A stretch of 42,582 nt of DNA, taken from contig LJCV01000291.1 of assembly GCA_001298575.1 (NCBI GenBank), positions 1-42,582 on the forward strand, in the 5' to 3' direction. Below the pieces are notes generated by a model. It was not told the origin of the DNA. It ran no database searches and worked only from the letters and a program-made list of their open reading frames with translations. Positions 25,140 through 35,789 of this stretch are shown one piece after another. Made by a program: the position numbers and the translations under genes. The DNA is from Actinobacteria bacterium OK074 (GTDB lineage: Bacteria > Actinomycetota > Actinomycetes > Streptomycetales > Streptomycetaceae). Each line of letters opens with the position of its first letter. The first letter of the stretch is position 1.

Positions 25140-25738
25140 CATCTCTGCACCTGCCGGACACCGCGACCGCCGCGTCCGCCGCCGTGCTCGCGGCGGGCGA
25201 GCACTCCGCCCCGGTCACCGACTGGGCCGCCCGGGTCGGCTGGCTGGTCGGGCTCGGCCTCTTCGTCGCGCTCGTCTACTGGCTGATGCGCGAGGGCTGG
25301 AAGTGGCGCGGCACCCTCCAGGGCGACCTGCCCGCCCCCGCCGACGCGCCGCAGGACCCCGGTCCCGCGAAACTGAGCCTGAGCGGCCGCTACCACGGCT
25401 CCACCACCGCCGGGCAGTGGCTGGACCGGATCGTCGCGCACGGCCTGGGCACCCGCAGCCGGGCCGAGCTGACGCTGACGGACGCGGGGCTGGACGTCGT
25501 ACGCCCCGGGGCGGCCGACTTCTTCGTACCGCTCGCGGACCTGCGCGAGGCCCGGCTCGACAAGGGCATCGCCGGGAAGGTGCTCGCGGAGGGCGGCCTG
25601 CTGGTCGTCACCTGGCAGCTCGGCGACAAACTGCTCGACTCCGGCTTCCGCTCCGACCACGCGGCCGAGCACAACGAGTGGGTCGACGTCCTCAACACCA
25701 TGATCAAGAACAGCACCAAGGAAGGCGCCGAACGATGA
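25136..25738 (+). CDS. Single-pass membrane protein with PH-like domain, embedded in the pyr operon
   Basis: This 200-residue protein is of unknown function. It has an N-terminal transmembrane helix at about 27-47 (VGWLVGLGLFVALVYWLMREG), then a cytoplasmic domain from about 80. That domain has beta-strand patterns (RAELTLTDAGLDVVRPGAADFFVPLADLREARL, shown here only as a landmark from about 106) resembling bacterial PH-like domains. Its GTG overlaps the pyrC stop (GTGA) and its stop overlaps the carA ATG (ATGA), so it is translationally locked into the operon. No pyrimidine enzyme motif is visible. A gene in this position is, as I recall, usual in streptomycetes. A role in membrane association or transport is possible but unproven. 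Confidence 0.82.
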   Translation: MTSLHLPDTATAASAAVLAAGEHSAPVTDWAARVGWLVGLGLFVALVYWLMREGWKWRGTLQGDLPAPADAPQDPGPAKLSLSGRYHGSTTAGQWLDRIVAHGLGTRSRAELTLTDAGLDVVRPGAADFFVPLADLREARLDKGIAGKVLAEGGLLVVTWQLGDKLLDSGFRSDHAAEHNEWVDVLNTMIKNSTKEGAER

Positions 25739-26896
25739 CCACCTCCACCAGGGGAACCACTTCTGCAAAGAAGGTGCTTCCCGCCGTACTCGTTCTGGAG
25801 GACGGCCGGATCTTCCGCGGCCGTGCCTACGGAGCCGTGGGGGAGACGTTCGGCGAGGCCGTGTTCTCCACCGGCATGACCGGCTACCAGGAGACCCTCA
25901 CCGACCCGTCGTACTGCCGCCAGATCGTCGTCGCGACGGCCCCGCAGATCGGCAACACCGGCTGGAACGACGAGGACGACGAGTCCAGCCGCATCTGGGT
26001 GTCGGGCTACGTCGTCCGCGACCCCGCGCGCGTGCCCTCCAACTGGCGCGCCAAGCGCTCCCTGGACGACGAACTCGTCCAGCAGGGCGTCGTCGGCATC
26101 TCCGGCATCGACACCCGCGCCCTCACCCGCCACCTGCGCGAGCGCGGCTCCATGCGGTCGGGCATCTTCTCCGGCGAGGCGGTCGCCCCCGACGCCGACC
26201 TCGTCGCGCGCGTGCAGGCCCAGCCGCACATGAAGGGCGCCAGCCTGTACGAGGAGGTCGCCACCAAGGAGACCTACGTCGTCCCGGCCGTCGGCCCGAA
26301 GAAGTTCACCGTCGCCGCCATCGACCTCGGCATCAAGGGCATGACCCCGCACCGCATGGCCGAACGCGGCATCGAGGTGCACGTCCTGCCCGCCACCGCC
26401 ACCGTCGACGACGTGTACGCCGTGAACCCGGACGGCGTGTTCTTCTCCAACGGCCCCGGCGACCCGGCCACCGCCGACGGCCCCGTCGCGCTCATGACCG
26501 CCGTCCTGGAGCGAAAGACGCCGCTGTTCGGCATCTGCTTCGGCAACCAGATCCTCGGGCGCGCCCTCGGCTTCGGCACGTACAAGCTCAAGTACGGCCA
26601 CCGGGGCATCAACCAGCCCGTCCAGGACCGTACGACCGGCAAGGTCGAGATCACCGCGCACAACCACGGGTTCGCCGTGGACGCGCCGCTGGACCGGGTC
26701 AGCGACACCCCGTTCGGCCGCGCCGAGGTGTCCCACGTGTGCCTGAACGACGACGTCGTGGAGGGGCTCCAGCTGCTCGACCAGCCCGCCTTCTCCGTCC
26801 AGTACCACCCCGAAGCGGCGGCCGGCCCGCACGACGCCGCCTACCTGTTCGACCGCTTCACCTCTTTGATGAGCACAGTCCCGATGGAGGGCCAGC

Positions 26897-26904
<8 letters not shown>
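25735..26904 (+). CDS. carA: Carbamoyl-phosphate synthase small (glutaminase) subunit
   Basis: It hydrolyses glutamine and channels ammonia to CarB. The 389-residue protein has the CarA-specific N-terminal domain (LVLEDGRIFRGRAYG) and a C-terminal class I glutamine amidotransferase domain. The nucleophile is C268 in FGICFGNQ, and the triad is completed by H358 and E360 in QYHPEAAAGPHD. The common GICLGHQ nucleophile loop reads GICFGNQ here; the triad itself is intact. The ATG overlaps the preceding stop by four bases, and carB starts eight bases inside the carA end. Confidence 0.97.
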
Positions 26905-30205
<3,301 letters not shown>

Positions 30206-30215
30206 CGGCGAGATC

Positions 30216-30247
30216 GAGGGGGGACACCGGGAACGGTGTCCCCCCTC
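30216..30247 (+). other. 14-bp hairpin between carB and pyrD
   Basis: GAGGGGGGACACCG pairs perfectly with CGGTGTCCCCCCTC around a GGAA tetraloop, 10 bases past the carB stop and 20 bases before the pyrD start. It looks like a terminator but sits inside the operon, so it may be an attenuator, a partial terminator or an mRNA-stability barrier. Confidence 0.7.
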
Positions 30248-30267
30248 CGTATGAGGACCACAAAGAC

Positions 30268-31377
30268 ATGTACAAGCTGTTCTTCCGTCTTTTCTTCCAG
30301 CGGATGGACCCGGAGGACGCCCACCACCTGGCCGTCCGCTGGATCCGCCTCGCCGCGCGCGTGCCCGTGCTCCGGACGTTCCTGGCGGCGGCGCTCGCGC
30401 CCCGCTACCGGGAGCTGCGCACCGAGGCGTTCGGGCTGCGGCTGCACAGCCCGTTCGGGCTCGCCGCCGGCTTCGACAAGAACGCGATCGCGATCGACGG
30501 CCTGTCGATGCTCGGCTTCGACCACGTCGAGATCGGCACGGTCACGGGGGAGCCGCAGCCCGGCAACCCCCGGCAGCGGCTGTTCCGCCTGGTGCCGGAC
30601 CGCGCGCTGATCAACCGCATGGGCTTCAACAACGAGGGCTCCCTGGCGGTGGCGGCCCGTCTGGCGTCCCGTACGGCGGTCTTCAAGACCGTCGTGGGCG
30701 TCAACATCGGCAAGACCAAGGTCGTCCCGGAGGAGGAGGCCGTCGGCGACTACGTGAAGTCGGCCGAGCGGCTCGCGCCCCACGCCGACTATCTCGTCGT
30801 GAACGTCTCGTCGCCGAACACGCCCGGGCTGCGCGATCTCCAGGCCACCGAGGCACTGCGACCGCTGCTGAGCGCGGTGCGCGAGGCCGCCGACCGGGTC
30901 GTGCCGGGGCGCCGGGTGCCGCTCCTGGTGAAGATCGCCCCCGACCTCGCCGACGAGGACGTGGACGCCGTCGCCGACCTGGCCGTCGAGCTGGGCCTGG
31001 ACGGGATCATCGCCACGAACACCACCATCGCGCGCGAGAGCCTCGGTTTGAAAGCCGAACCCTCCCTGGTCAAGGAGACCGGCGGACTCTCCGGCGCACC
31101 GCTGAAGGCGCGCTCCCTGGAGGTGCTGCGCCGCCTCTACGCGCGCGTGGGCGACCGGATCACCCTGGTCGGTGTCGGCGGTGTGGAGGACGCCGAGGAC
31201 GTCTGGCAGCGCATCCTCGCCGGTGCCAGTCTGGTCCAGGGCTACAGCGCCTTCATCTACGAGGGCCCCTTCTGGGCGCGCGCCCTGCACAAGGGGCTCG
31301 CCGCCCGCCTGCGGACCAGCCCGTACGCCACACTCGCCGACGCCGTGGGCGCCGCCGTGAAGAGGGAGACCGTATGA
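30268..31377 (+). CDS. pyrD: Dihydroorotate dehydrogenase (quinone), class 2
   Basis: This FMN enzyme oxidises dihydroorotate to orotate and passes electrons to membrane quinones. The 369-residue protein has the class 2 amphipathic N-terminal extension (LFFRLFFQRMDPEDAHHLAV) for membrane docking. The TIM barrel has LHSPFGLAAGFDKN, INRMGFNNEG, the catalytic serine loop VNVSSPNTPGLRDLQ, and the phosphate-binding GVGGVEDAED. I chose the ATG at 30268, where the family N-terminus starts, with GAGGA upstream. Its stop overlaps the pyrF ATG. Confidence 0.96.
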   Translation: MYKLFFRLFFQRMDPEDAHHLAVRWIRLAARVPVLRTFLAAALAPRYRELRTEAFGLRLHSPFGLAAGFDKNAIAIDGLSMLGFDHVEIGTVTGEPQPGNPRQRLFRLVPDRALINRMGFNNEGSLAVAARLASRTAVFKTVVGVNIGKTKVVPEEEAVGDYVKSAERLAPHADYLVVNVSSPNTPGLRDLQATEALRPLLSAVREAADRVVPGRRVPLLVKIAPDLADEDVDAVADLAVELGLDGIIATNTTIARESLGLKAEPSLVKETGGLSGAPLKARSLEVLRRLYARVGDRITLVGVGGVEDAEDVWQRILAGASLVQGYSAFIYEGPFWARALHKGLAARLRTSPYATLADAVGAAVKRETV

Positions 31378-32222
31378 GTGCCCAGGAACCCTTCGGCGCC
31401 CGGCTGCGCCGCGCCATGGACGCCCTCGGGCCGCTGTGCGTCGGCATCGACCCGCACGCCTCCCTGCTGCGTGAGTGGGGCCTGAACGACGACGTCGCCG
31501 GTCTGGAGCGGTTCAGCCGCACGGTCGTCGAGGCGATGGCCGGGCGGGTCGCCGTCCTCAAGCCGCAGAGCGCGTTCTTCGAACGCTTCGGGTCGCGCGG
31601 CGTCGCCGTACTGGAGAAGTCGGTCCAGGAGGCGCGGGCGGCCGGGACGCTCGTCGTCATGGACGCCAAGCGCGGTGACATCGGGTCGACCATGGGCGCG
31701 TACGCGGAGGCGTTCCTGCACAAGGACGCGCCGCAGTTCTCGGACGCGCTCACCGTGTCGCCGTACCTCGGGTACGGGTCGCTGAAGCCGGCCGTCGACC
31801 TCGCGCGCGAGAACGGCTGCGGACTCTTCGTGCTCGCGCTGACCTCCAACCCGGAGGGCAGTGAGGTGCAGCGTGCCGTCCGCGCGGACGGCACGGACGT
31901 CGCCGCGACCGTCCTGGCGCACCTGGCCGCCGAGAACGCGGGAGAGACGCCCCTGGGGTCCTTCGGCGCCGTCGTGGGCGCCACGCTCGGCGACCTGTCC
32001 GCGTACGACCTCGCCGGGGTGAACGGACCGCTCCTCGCGCCCGGGGTCGGCGCCCAGGGAGCCACGCCGGCCGATCTTCCGACGGTCTTCGGGGCGGCCG
32101 TAGGCAATGTGGTGCCCAACGTCAGCCGGGGCGTGCTGCGGCACGGTCCCGACGTGGTGGCGCTGCGGGTGGCCGCCGACCGGTTCGCGGACGAGACCAG
32201 GGCCGCCGTGGCGGTCGCGTAA
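31374..32222 (+). CDS. pyrF: Orotidine 5'-phosphate decarboxylase (type 2)
   Basis: It decarboxylates OMP to UMP. The 282-residue protein is of the longer type 2 subfamily typical of actinobacteria. The catalytic array D-x-K-x-x-D lies in VVMDAKRGDIGSTM. The substrate-phosphate region is near the C-terminus (NVVPNVSRGVL). The ATG overlaps the pyrD stop by four bases. It is the last operon gene; pyrE (orotate phosphoribosyltransferase) is not in this window. A hairpin starting 17 bases past the stop likely ends the operon. Confidence 0.96.
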   Translation: MSAQEPFGARLRRAMDALGPLCVGIDPHASLLREWGLNDDVAGLERFSRTVVEAMAGRVAVLKPQSAFFERFGSRGVAVLEKSVQEARAAGTLVVMDAKRGDIGSTMGAYAEAFLHKDAPQFSDALTVSPYLGYGSLKPAVDLARENGCGLFVLALTSNPEGSEVQRAVRADGTDVAATVLAHLAAENAGETPLGSFGAVVGATLGDLSAYDLAGVNGPLLAPGVGAQGATPADLPTVFGAAVGNVVPNVSRGVLRHGPDVVALRVAADRFADETRAAVAVA

Positions 32223-32238
32223 GTCCTCCGATGAGTGC

Positions 32239-32267
32239 CTCCGGGGCGTTGACGGAACGTCCCGGAG
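32239..32267 (+). terminator. pyr operon terminator
   Basis: CTCCGGG/CCCGGAG continues inward through CGTT/AACG with one-base asymmetries, starting 17 bases past the pyrF stop. Confidence 0.6.
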
Positions 32268-32384
32268 ACCGTCCCGAGCAGGTCAGCGACGGGCCCCGAG
32301 TCTGAATACATCCTCAAATCCGGGGCGGTATGTCCGCAATGCCGGGATCCAGGGAGGCTGACCAGGACTTTTCCGCTGTTCTCG

Positions 32385-32413
32385 CTGACTCGGGCGGACT
32401 TGCCCGCTAGTCT
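32385..32413 (+). promoter_or_regulatory. Candidate promoter of the sIHF gene
   Basis: CTGACT (weak -35) and TAGTCT (-10) are separated by exactly 17 bp. The spacer contains the inverted repeat CGGGCGGAC/TTGCCCG. Initiation near 32420 would leave a leader of about 100 nt with no gene of its own. Confidence 0.5.
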
Positions 32414-32522
32414 CCGACGAGAGTGAACGGGCAAGCGTGTTGCTCGTGGCTCGTCAGGTGTGGGGCGACTAGGTTCCTCACCGGTCCGTATCCGACAGTT
32501 CGACATCCGAGGTGACGTAGGC

Positions 32523-32846
32523 GTGGCTCTTCCGCCCCTTACCCCCGAACAGCGCGCAGCCGCGCTCGAAAAGGCCGCCGCGGCTCGCCGGGAGCGGGCC
32601 GAGGTGAAGAATCGACTCAAGCACTCCGGCGCCTCCCTTCACGAGGTCATCAAGCAGGGCCAGGAGAATGACGTCATCGGCAAGATGAAGGTCTCCGCAC
32701 TCCTTGAGTCCCTGCCGGGCGTGGGCAAGGTCCGCGCCAAGCAGATCATGGAACGACTCGGCATCTCCGAAAGTCGCCGCGTGCGCGGTCTGGGCTCCAA
32801 CCAGATCGCGTCCCTGGAGCGCGAGTTCGGCGGTCCGACGGCATGA
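32523..32846 (+). CDS. sihF: Streptomyces integration host factor sIHF
   Basis: sIHF is a nucleoid-associated DNA-binding protein that affects topology, development and antibiotic production. The 107 residues match the known size. They comprise an N-terminal long helix (TPEQRAAALEKAAAARRERA), a second helical segment (LHEVIKQGQENDVIGKMKV), and a helix-hairpin-helix DNA-binding motif (LPGVGKVRAKQIMERLG, 64-80). The tail is ISESRRVRGLGSNQIASL. I chose the GTG at 32523, which gives the known N-terminus ALPPLTPEQ; the frame is open further upstream but that part has no homology pattern. It lies after pyrF as in other streptomycetes and has its own promoter and terminator. Confidence 0.95.
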   Translation: MALPPLTPEQRAAALEKAAAARRERAEVKNRLKHSGASLHEVIKQGQENDVIGKMKVSALLESLPGVGKVRAKQIMERLGISESRRVRGLGSNQIASLEREFGGPTA

Positions 32847-32852
32847 CCCATT

Positions 32853-32884
32853 CCAGCGGTCCCGGCAAGCTCCGGGACCGCTGG
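32853..32884 (+). terminator. sIHF terminator
   Basis: The 13-bp perfect stem CCAGCGGTCCCGG with its complement has a 6-nt loop and starts seven bases past the sIHF stop. Confidence 0.75.
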
Positions 32885-32930
32885 TCGGTCCCGCTCCGCT
32901 CCTCGCCCACTTCCCCTGTCCGCGCGCGGG

Positions 32931-32936
32931 TAGGAT
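32931..32936 (+). promoter_or_regulatory. Candidate -10 box (TAGGAT) of the guanylate kinase-like gene
   Basis: TAGGAT is a good HrdB-type -10, 37 bases before the ATG. No convincing -35 is seen at 17-18 bp. Confidence 0.45.
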
Positions 32937-32972
32937 CACGTCAGCAACAAAGGCTGACTGGGTGAGGTTTAC

Positions 32973-33608
32973 ATGTCACAACTCGACGCAAGGCCGCTGC
33001 TGTTCGTGATTTCGGGCCCCAGTGGCTCCGGAAAGGGAACGGCGCTGCGGTGGCTTGCCGACTTTGACGGCATGCACCGGGTGTCGACCTACACGACACG
33101 CGCACCCCGCGCCGAAGAGCGTGACGGAGTCGACTACCACTTCGTGGCCGAAGAGGACTTCTTCAAGCTGCACGACTCCGGTGAGATCTTCGAATACACC
33201 CGCACGTACTCGGACAGCTACTACGGCTCCCCGCGGGCGCTGCTCGACGTGGACGACCTCGCACCGCAGGTCGTGGAGCTGGACCCGGCGGGCTTCGTCC
33301 GGCTCAGCGCCATTTCCGGCCGGAGGGTCGTCGGTCTCTTCATCACCACGAACTCCGAGGAAGAACTCCGCGAGCGCATCATCGCGCGCGGCCAGGGCGC
33401 CGAGGTCGAGAACCGGCTGCGTATTCGCACCCAGCAGTCCACGTGGGCCTGGATGTACCAGTACGTCCTCGTGAACGACGTCCGGGAAGACTTCCTCGAA
33501 AACCTCACCACCGTGGTCAAGAGCGAACTTCTCAGGACTTTCGGCGCCCGCCGCATGCTCGAACTCCGCAAGGAACTCGACCCGACGCTCAACGCCGACA
33601 AGGCATAG
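32973..33608 (+). CDS. gmk: Divergent guanylate kinase family protein
   Basis: It occupies the place of gmk between sIHF and rpoZ and is probably the enzyme that phosphorylates GMP to GDP. The 211 residues have a P-loop at 15-23 (GPSGSGKGT; usual Gmk has GKST). GMP-site residues are R43, R46, E49 and Y55 (TTRAPRAEERDGVDYHF), E74, Y84-G85 (YYGSPR) and D104 (VELDPAG). The lid is RERIIARGQG, followed by YQYVLVND. The N-terminus, the spacer at 86-100 and the C-terminal tail (RTFGARRMLELRKELD) differ strongly from the Streptomyces Gmk I remember. It could be a replacement or a paralogue. The ATG has GTGAGG upstream. Confidence 0.8.
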   Translation: MSQLDARPLLFVISGPSGSGKGTALRWLADFDGMHRVSTYTTRAPRAEERDGVDYHFVAEEDFFKLHDSGEIFEYTRTYSDSYYGSPRALLDVDDLAPQVVELDPAGFVRLSAISGRRVVGLFITTNSEEELRERIIARGQGAEVENRLRIRTQQSTWAWMYQYVLVNDVREDFLENLTTVVKSELLRTFGARRMLELRKELDPTLNADKA

Positions 33609-33707
33609 GTCCGCCGCCTTTCGAGGCAGGCGAGGGACAGGGAATCGGCCGACGGCAATTCCCGATCACGCTGCATTGCGCGGCAGTGTGCGGCATTGTT
33701 CCGGGAG

Positions 33708-33734
33708 ACGGCCGGGGGCCGCGTGTCCGGCCGT
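33708..33734 (+). terminator. Hairpin after the guanylate kinase gene
   Basis: ACGGCCGG/CCGGCCGT forms an 8-bp stem with an 11-nt loop, about 100 bases past the gmk stop. The preceding 100 bases are less G+C-rich than the surroundings and hold no gene. Confidence 0.4.
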
Positions 33735-33794
33735 TGCCGCGCCGCCCGCAGCCGCCCGTTCACCCCCGCGTCGATGACCAGCCACGCAAGCTGC

Positions 33795-33800
33795 TAGCCT
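33795..33800 (+). promoter_or_regulatory. Possible -10 box (TAGCCT) of rpoZ
   Basis: TAGCCT lies 54 bases before the rpoZ start. No clear -35 is visible, so this is tentative. The rpoZ ribosome site is GGAAGG. Confidence 0.3.
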
Positions 33801-33854
33801 TGGCGGACGTTGTGAGATCGTGACTGGTCTTTCCCATCCATCGGAAGGTAGAGC

Positions 33855-34127
33855 GTGTCCTCTTCCATCACCGCGCCCGAGGGCATCATCAACCCGCCGA
33901 TCGACGAGTTGCTTGAGGCCACCGACTCCAAGTACAGCCTCGTGATCTACGCGGCCAAGCGGGCCCGCCAGATCAACGCGTACTACTCGCAGCTCGGCGA
34001 GGGTCTCCTGGAGTACGTCGGTCCGCTCGTCGACACCCACGTCCACGAGAAGCCGCTCTCGATCGCCCTGCGTGAGATCAACGCGGGCCTGCTGACGTCC
34101 GAGGCCGTCGAGGGCCCGGCGACCTGA
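33855..34127 (+). CDS. rpoZ: RNA polymerase omega subunit
   Basis: Omega helps assemble the beta-prime subunit into RNA polymerase. The 90-residue protein has the conserved core (SKYSLVIYAAKRARQINAYY) and C-terminal EKPLSIALREINAG. The GTG start follows a GGAAGG ribosome site. It lies between the guanylate kinase gene and coaBC, an order widely conserved in bacteria. In S. coelicolor loss of rpoZ impairs development and antibiotic production. Confidence 0.96.
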   Translation: MSSSITAPEGIINPPIDELLEATDSKYSLVIYAAKRARQINAYYSQLGEGLLEYVGPLVDTHVHEKPLSIALREINAGLLTSEAVEGPAT

Positions 34128-34209
34128 CCTTCGGGGTCCAGTAGCCCCGGCAGCACGGGGTCGGCACACGGCGAGCATTCGTCGTATGTGCAGACCGCGG
34201 TGGGTTTTT

Positions 34210-34244
34210 CCACAGGCCCGACAGCGCGACTGTCGGGCCTGTGG
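34210..34244 (+). terminator. 15-bp hairpin between rpoZ and coaBC
   Basis: CCACAGGCCCGACAG pairs perfectly with its complement around CGCGA, 82 bases past the rpoZ stop. TTTTTC lies on its 5' side, not its 3' side, so it lacks a U-tract in either direction. A second inverted repeat, CCGTACGC/GCGTACGG, is at 34257-34283. The remaining gap holds no gene. Confidence 0.55.
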
Positions 34245-34322
34245 TGTGTCATGGATCCGTACGCGGCGAGCCGCGGCGTACGGACGACGGATGCGGGACG
34301 GTGTCGAGTGCGGGGAGGCGCG

Positions 34323-35525
34323 GTGGGCAAGCCGAAGGTCGTGCTGGGGGTCAGCGGTGGCATCGCCGCCTACAAGGCGTGCGAACTGCTGCGCAGACTC
34401 ACCGAGTCGGGGCACGAGGTGCGGGTCGTCCCCACCGCCTCCGCGCTGCACTTCGTCGGCGCGGCCACCTGGTCCGCGCTCTCCGGCAACCCGGTCTCGA
34501 CCGAGGTGTGGGACGACGTGCACGAGGTCCCGCACGTACGGATCGGCCAGCACGCCGACCTGGTCGTCGTCGCGCCCGCGACGGCCGACACCCTTGCCAG
34601 GGCTGCCCACGGCCTCGCCGACGACCTGCTCACCAACACCCTGCTCACCGCCCGCTGCCCGGTCGTGTTCGCCCCCGCGATGCACACCGAGATGTGGGAG
34701 CACCCGGCCACCCAGGAGAACGTGGCGACCCTGCGCCGCCGCGGCGCCGTCGTGATCGAACCCGCGGTCGGCCGGCTCACCGGCGTCGACACCGGCAAGG
34801 GGCGGCTGCCCGACCCCACGGAGATCTTCGAGGTCTGCCGCCGGGTGCTGGCCCGCGGCGCCACCCCCCCCGACCTCGTCGGCCGCCATGTCGTGGTGAG
34901 CGCCGGCGGCACCCGCGAACCGCTCGACCCGGTCCGCTTCCTCGGCAACCGCTCCTCCGGCAAACAGGGCTATGCCCTGGCCCGCACGGCCGCCGCCCGC
35001 GGCGCGCGGGTCACCCTCGTCGCCGCGCGCGCCGCGCTGCCCGACCCGGCGGGGGTCGACGTCATACCGGTGGGCACCGCCGTCCAGCTGCGCGAGGCCG
35101 TCCTGAAGGCGGCGGCGGAGGCCGACGCCGTGGTGATGGCGGCCGCGGTGGCGGACTTCCGCCCGGCCGCGTACGCCGGCGGGAAGATCAAGAAGCAGGA
35201 CGGCAAGGACCCCGAGCCCGTCGCGCTGGTACGGAATCCGGACATCCTTGCGGAGCTCTCGGCCCAGCGGGCGCACCCCGGCCAGGTCGTCGTCGGCTTC
35301 GCCGCGGAGACCGACGACGTCCTCGCCAACGGCCGGGCCAAACTGCGCCGAAAGGGCTGCGACCTGCTCGTGGTCAACGAGGTCGGCGAGCGCCGGACGT
35401 TCGGCTCGGAGGAGAACGAGGCGGTGGTACTGGGCGCCGACGGCAGCGAGACCCCGGTGGCGCACGGGCCCAAAGAGGCGCTGGCCGATGTGGTATGGGA
35501 CCTGGTCGCGCACCGGCTGGCCTGA
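34323..35525 (+). CDS. coaBC: Bifunctional phosphopantothenoylcysteine decarboxylase / phosphopantothenate-cysteine ligase
   Basis: It performs two steps of coenzyme A synthesis. The 400 residues comprise an N-terminal flavoprotein decarboxylase (LGVSGGIAAYKACELLRRL, the histidine in EVPHVRIG, and PAMHTEMWEHPA). The C-terminal CTP-dependent ligase runs from about 190 (SAGGTREPLDPVRFLGN, SSGKQGYALA, KIKKQDGKDP, GFAAETDD). In the decarboxylase substrate flap the sequence is GRLTGVDTGKGRLPD. The cysteine present there in E. coli (ACG) is Thr here, which I believe is common in actinobacteria but did not verify. The GTG at 34323 follows GGGGAGG and gives the family start; the longer upstream frame is not used. 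Confidence 0.95.
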   Translation: MGKPKVVLGVSGGIAAYKACELLRRLTESGHEVRVVPTASALHFVGAATWSALSGNPVSTEVWDDVHEVPHVRIGQHADLVVVAPATADTLARAAHGLADDLLTNTLLTARCPVVFAPAMHTEMWEHPATQENVATLRRRGAVVIEPAVGRLTGVDTGKGRLPDPTEIFEVCRRVLARGATPPDLVGRHVVVSAGGTREPLDPVRFLGNRSSGKQGYALARTAAARGARVTLVAARAALPDPAGVDVIPVGTAVQLREAVLKAAAEADAVVMAAAVADFRPAAYAGGKIKKQDGKDPEPVALVRNPDILAELSAQRAHPGQVVVGFAAETDDVLANGRAKLRRKGCDLLVVNEVGERRTFGSEENEAVVLGADGSETPVAHGPKEALADVVWDLVAHRLA

Positions 35526-35789
35526 AACTCGCCTCCGCCCGGAGGATCGCTCGATCCGGTGTCCGGGAGCCGTGGTGCCTCTGGCGAACCGGGTACGGGA
35601 TTGGGCAGAATGCCCATGCCGCAGGTCACAGCGTTTCCCATGGGGTTTTCCCTAGAGATTCCATGAGTCGAGACGGGGAGGCCCGCGGCAAGGTCCGACC
35701 GATAAACTGTTCTCGGACGAGGCCGGGCGCAGCCTCCGAGCCCGTCCGCCAATGATCAGCCAGCAGCCGCTGCAACCCCAGGGAGCGTT
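35526..35789 (+). promoter_or_regulatory. Leader/promoter region of metK
   Basis: This 264-bp gap holds no gene. A TAAACT at 35703-35708 may be a -10, without a clear -35. A nested inverted repeat (CTCG..GAGGC with GCCTC..CGAG, 35712-35740) lies in the would-be leader. I recognise no SAM riboswitch consensus. GGGAG precedes the GTG start. Confidence 0.35.

Noticed and set aside
34203..34244. T-run plus hairpin taken as a classical intrinsic terminator
   Set aside because: The TTTTT lies 5' of the stem on the plus strand and becomes AAAAA 3' on the minus strand, so it is not a U-tract in either direction; kept only as a hairpin.
35526..35789. Possible SAM riboswitch upstream of metK
   Set aside because: No SAM-I, SAM-II or SAM-IV core consensus could be recognised; only one nested inverted repeat is visible.
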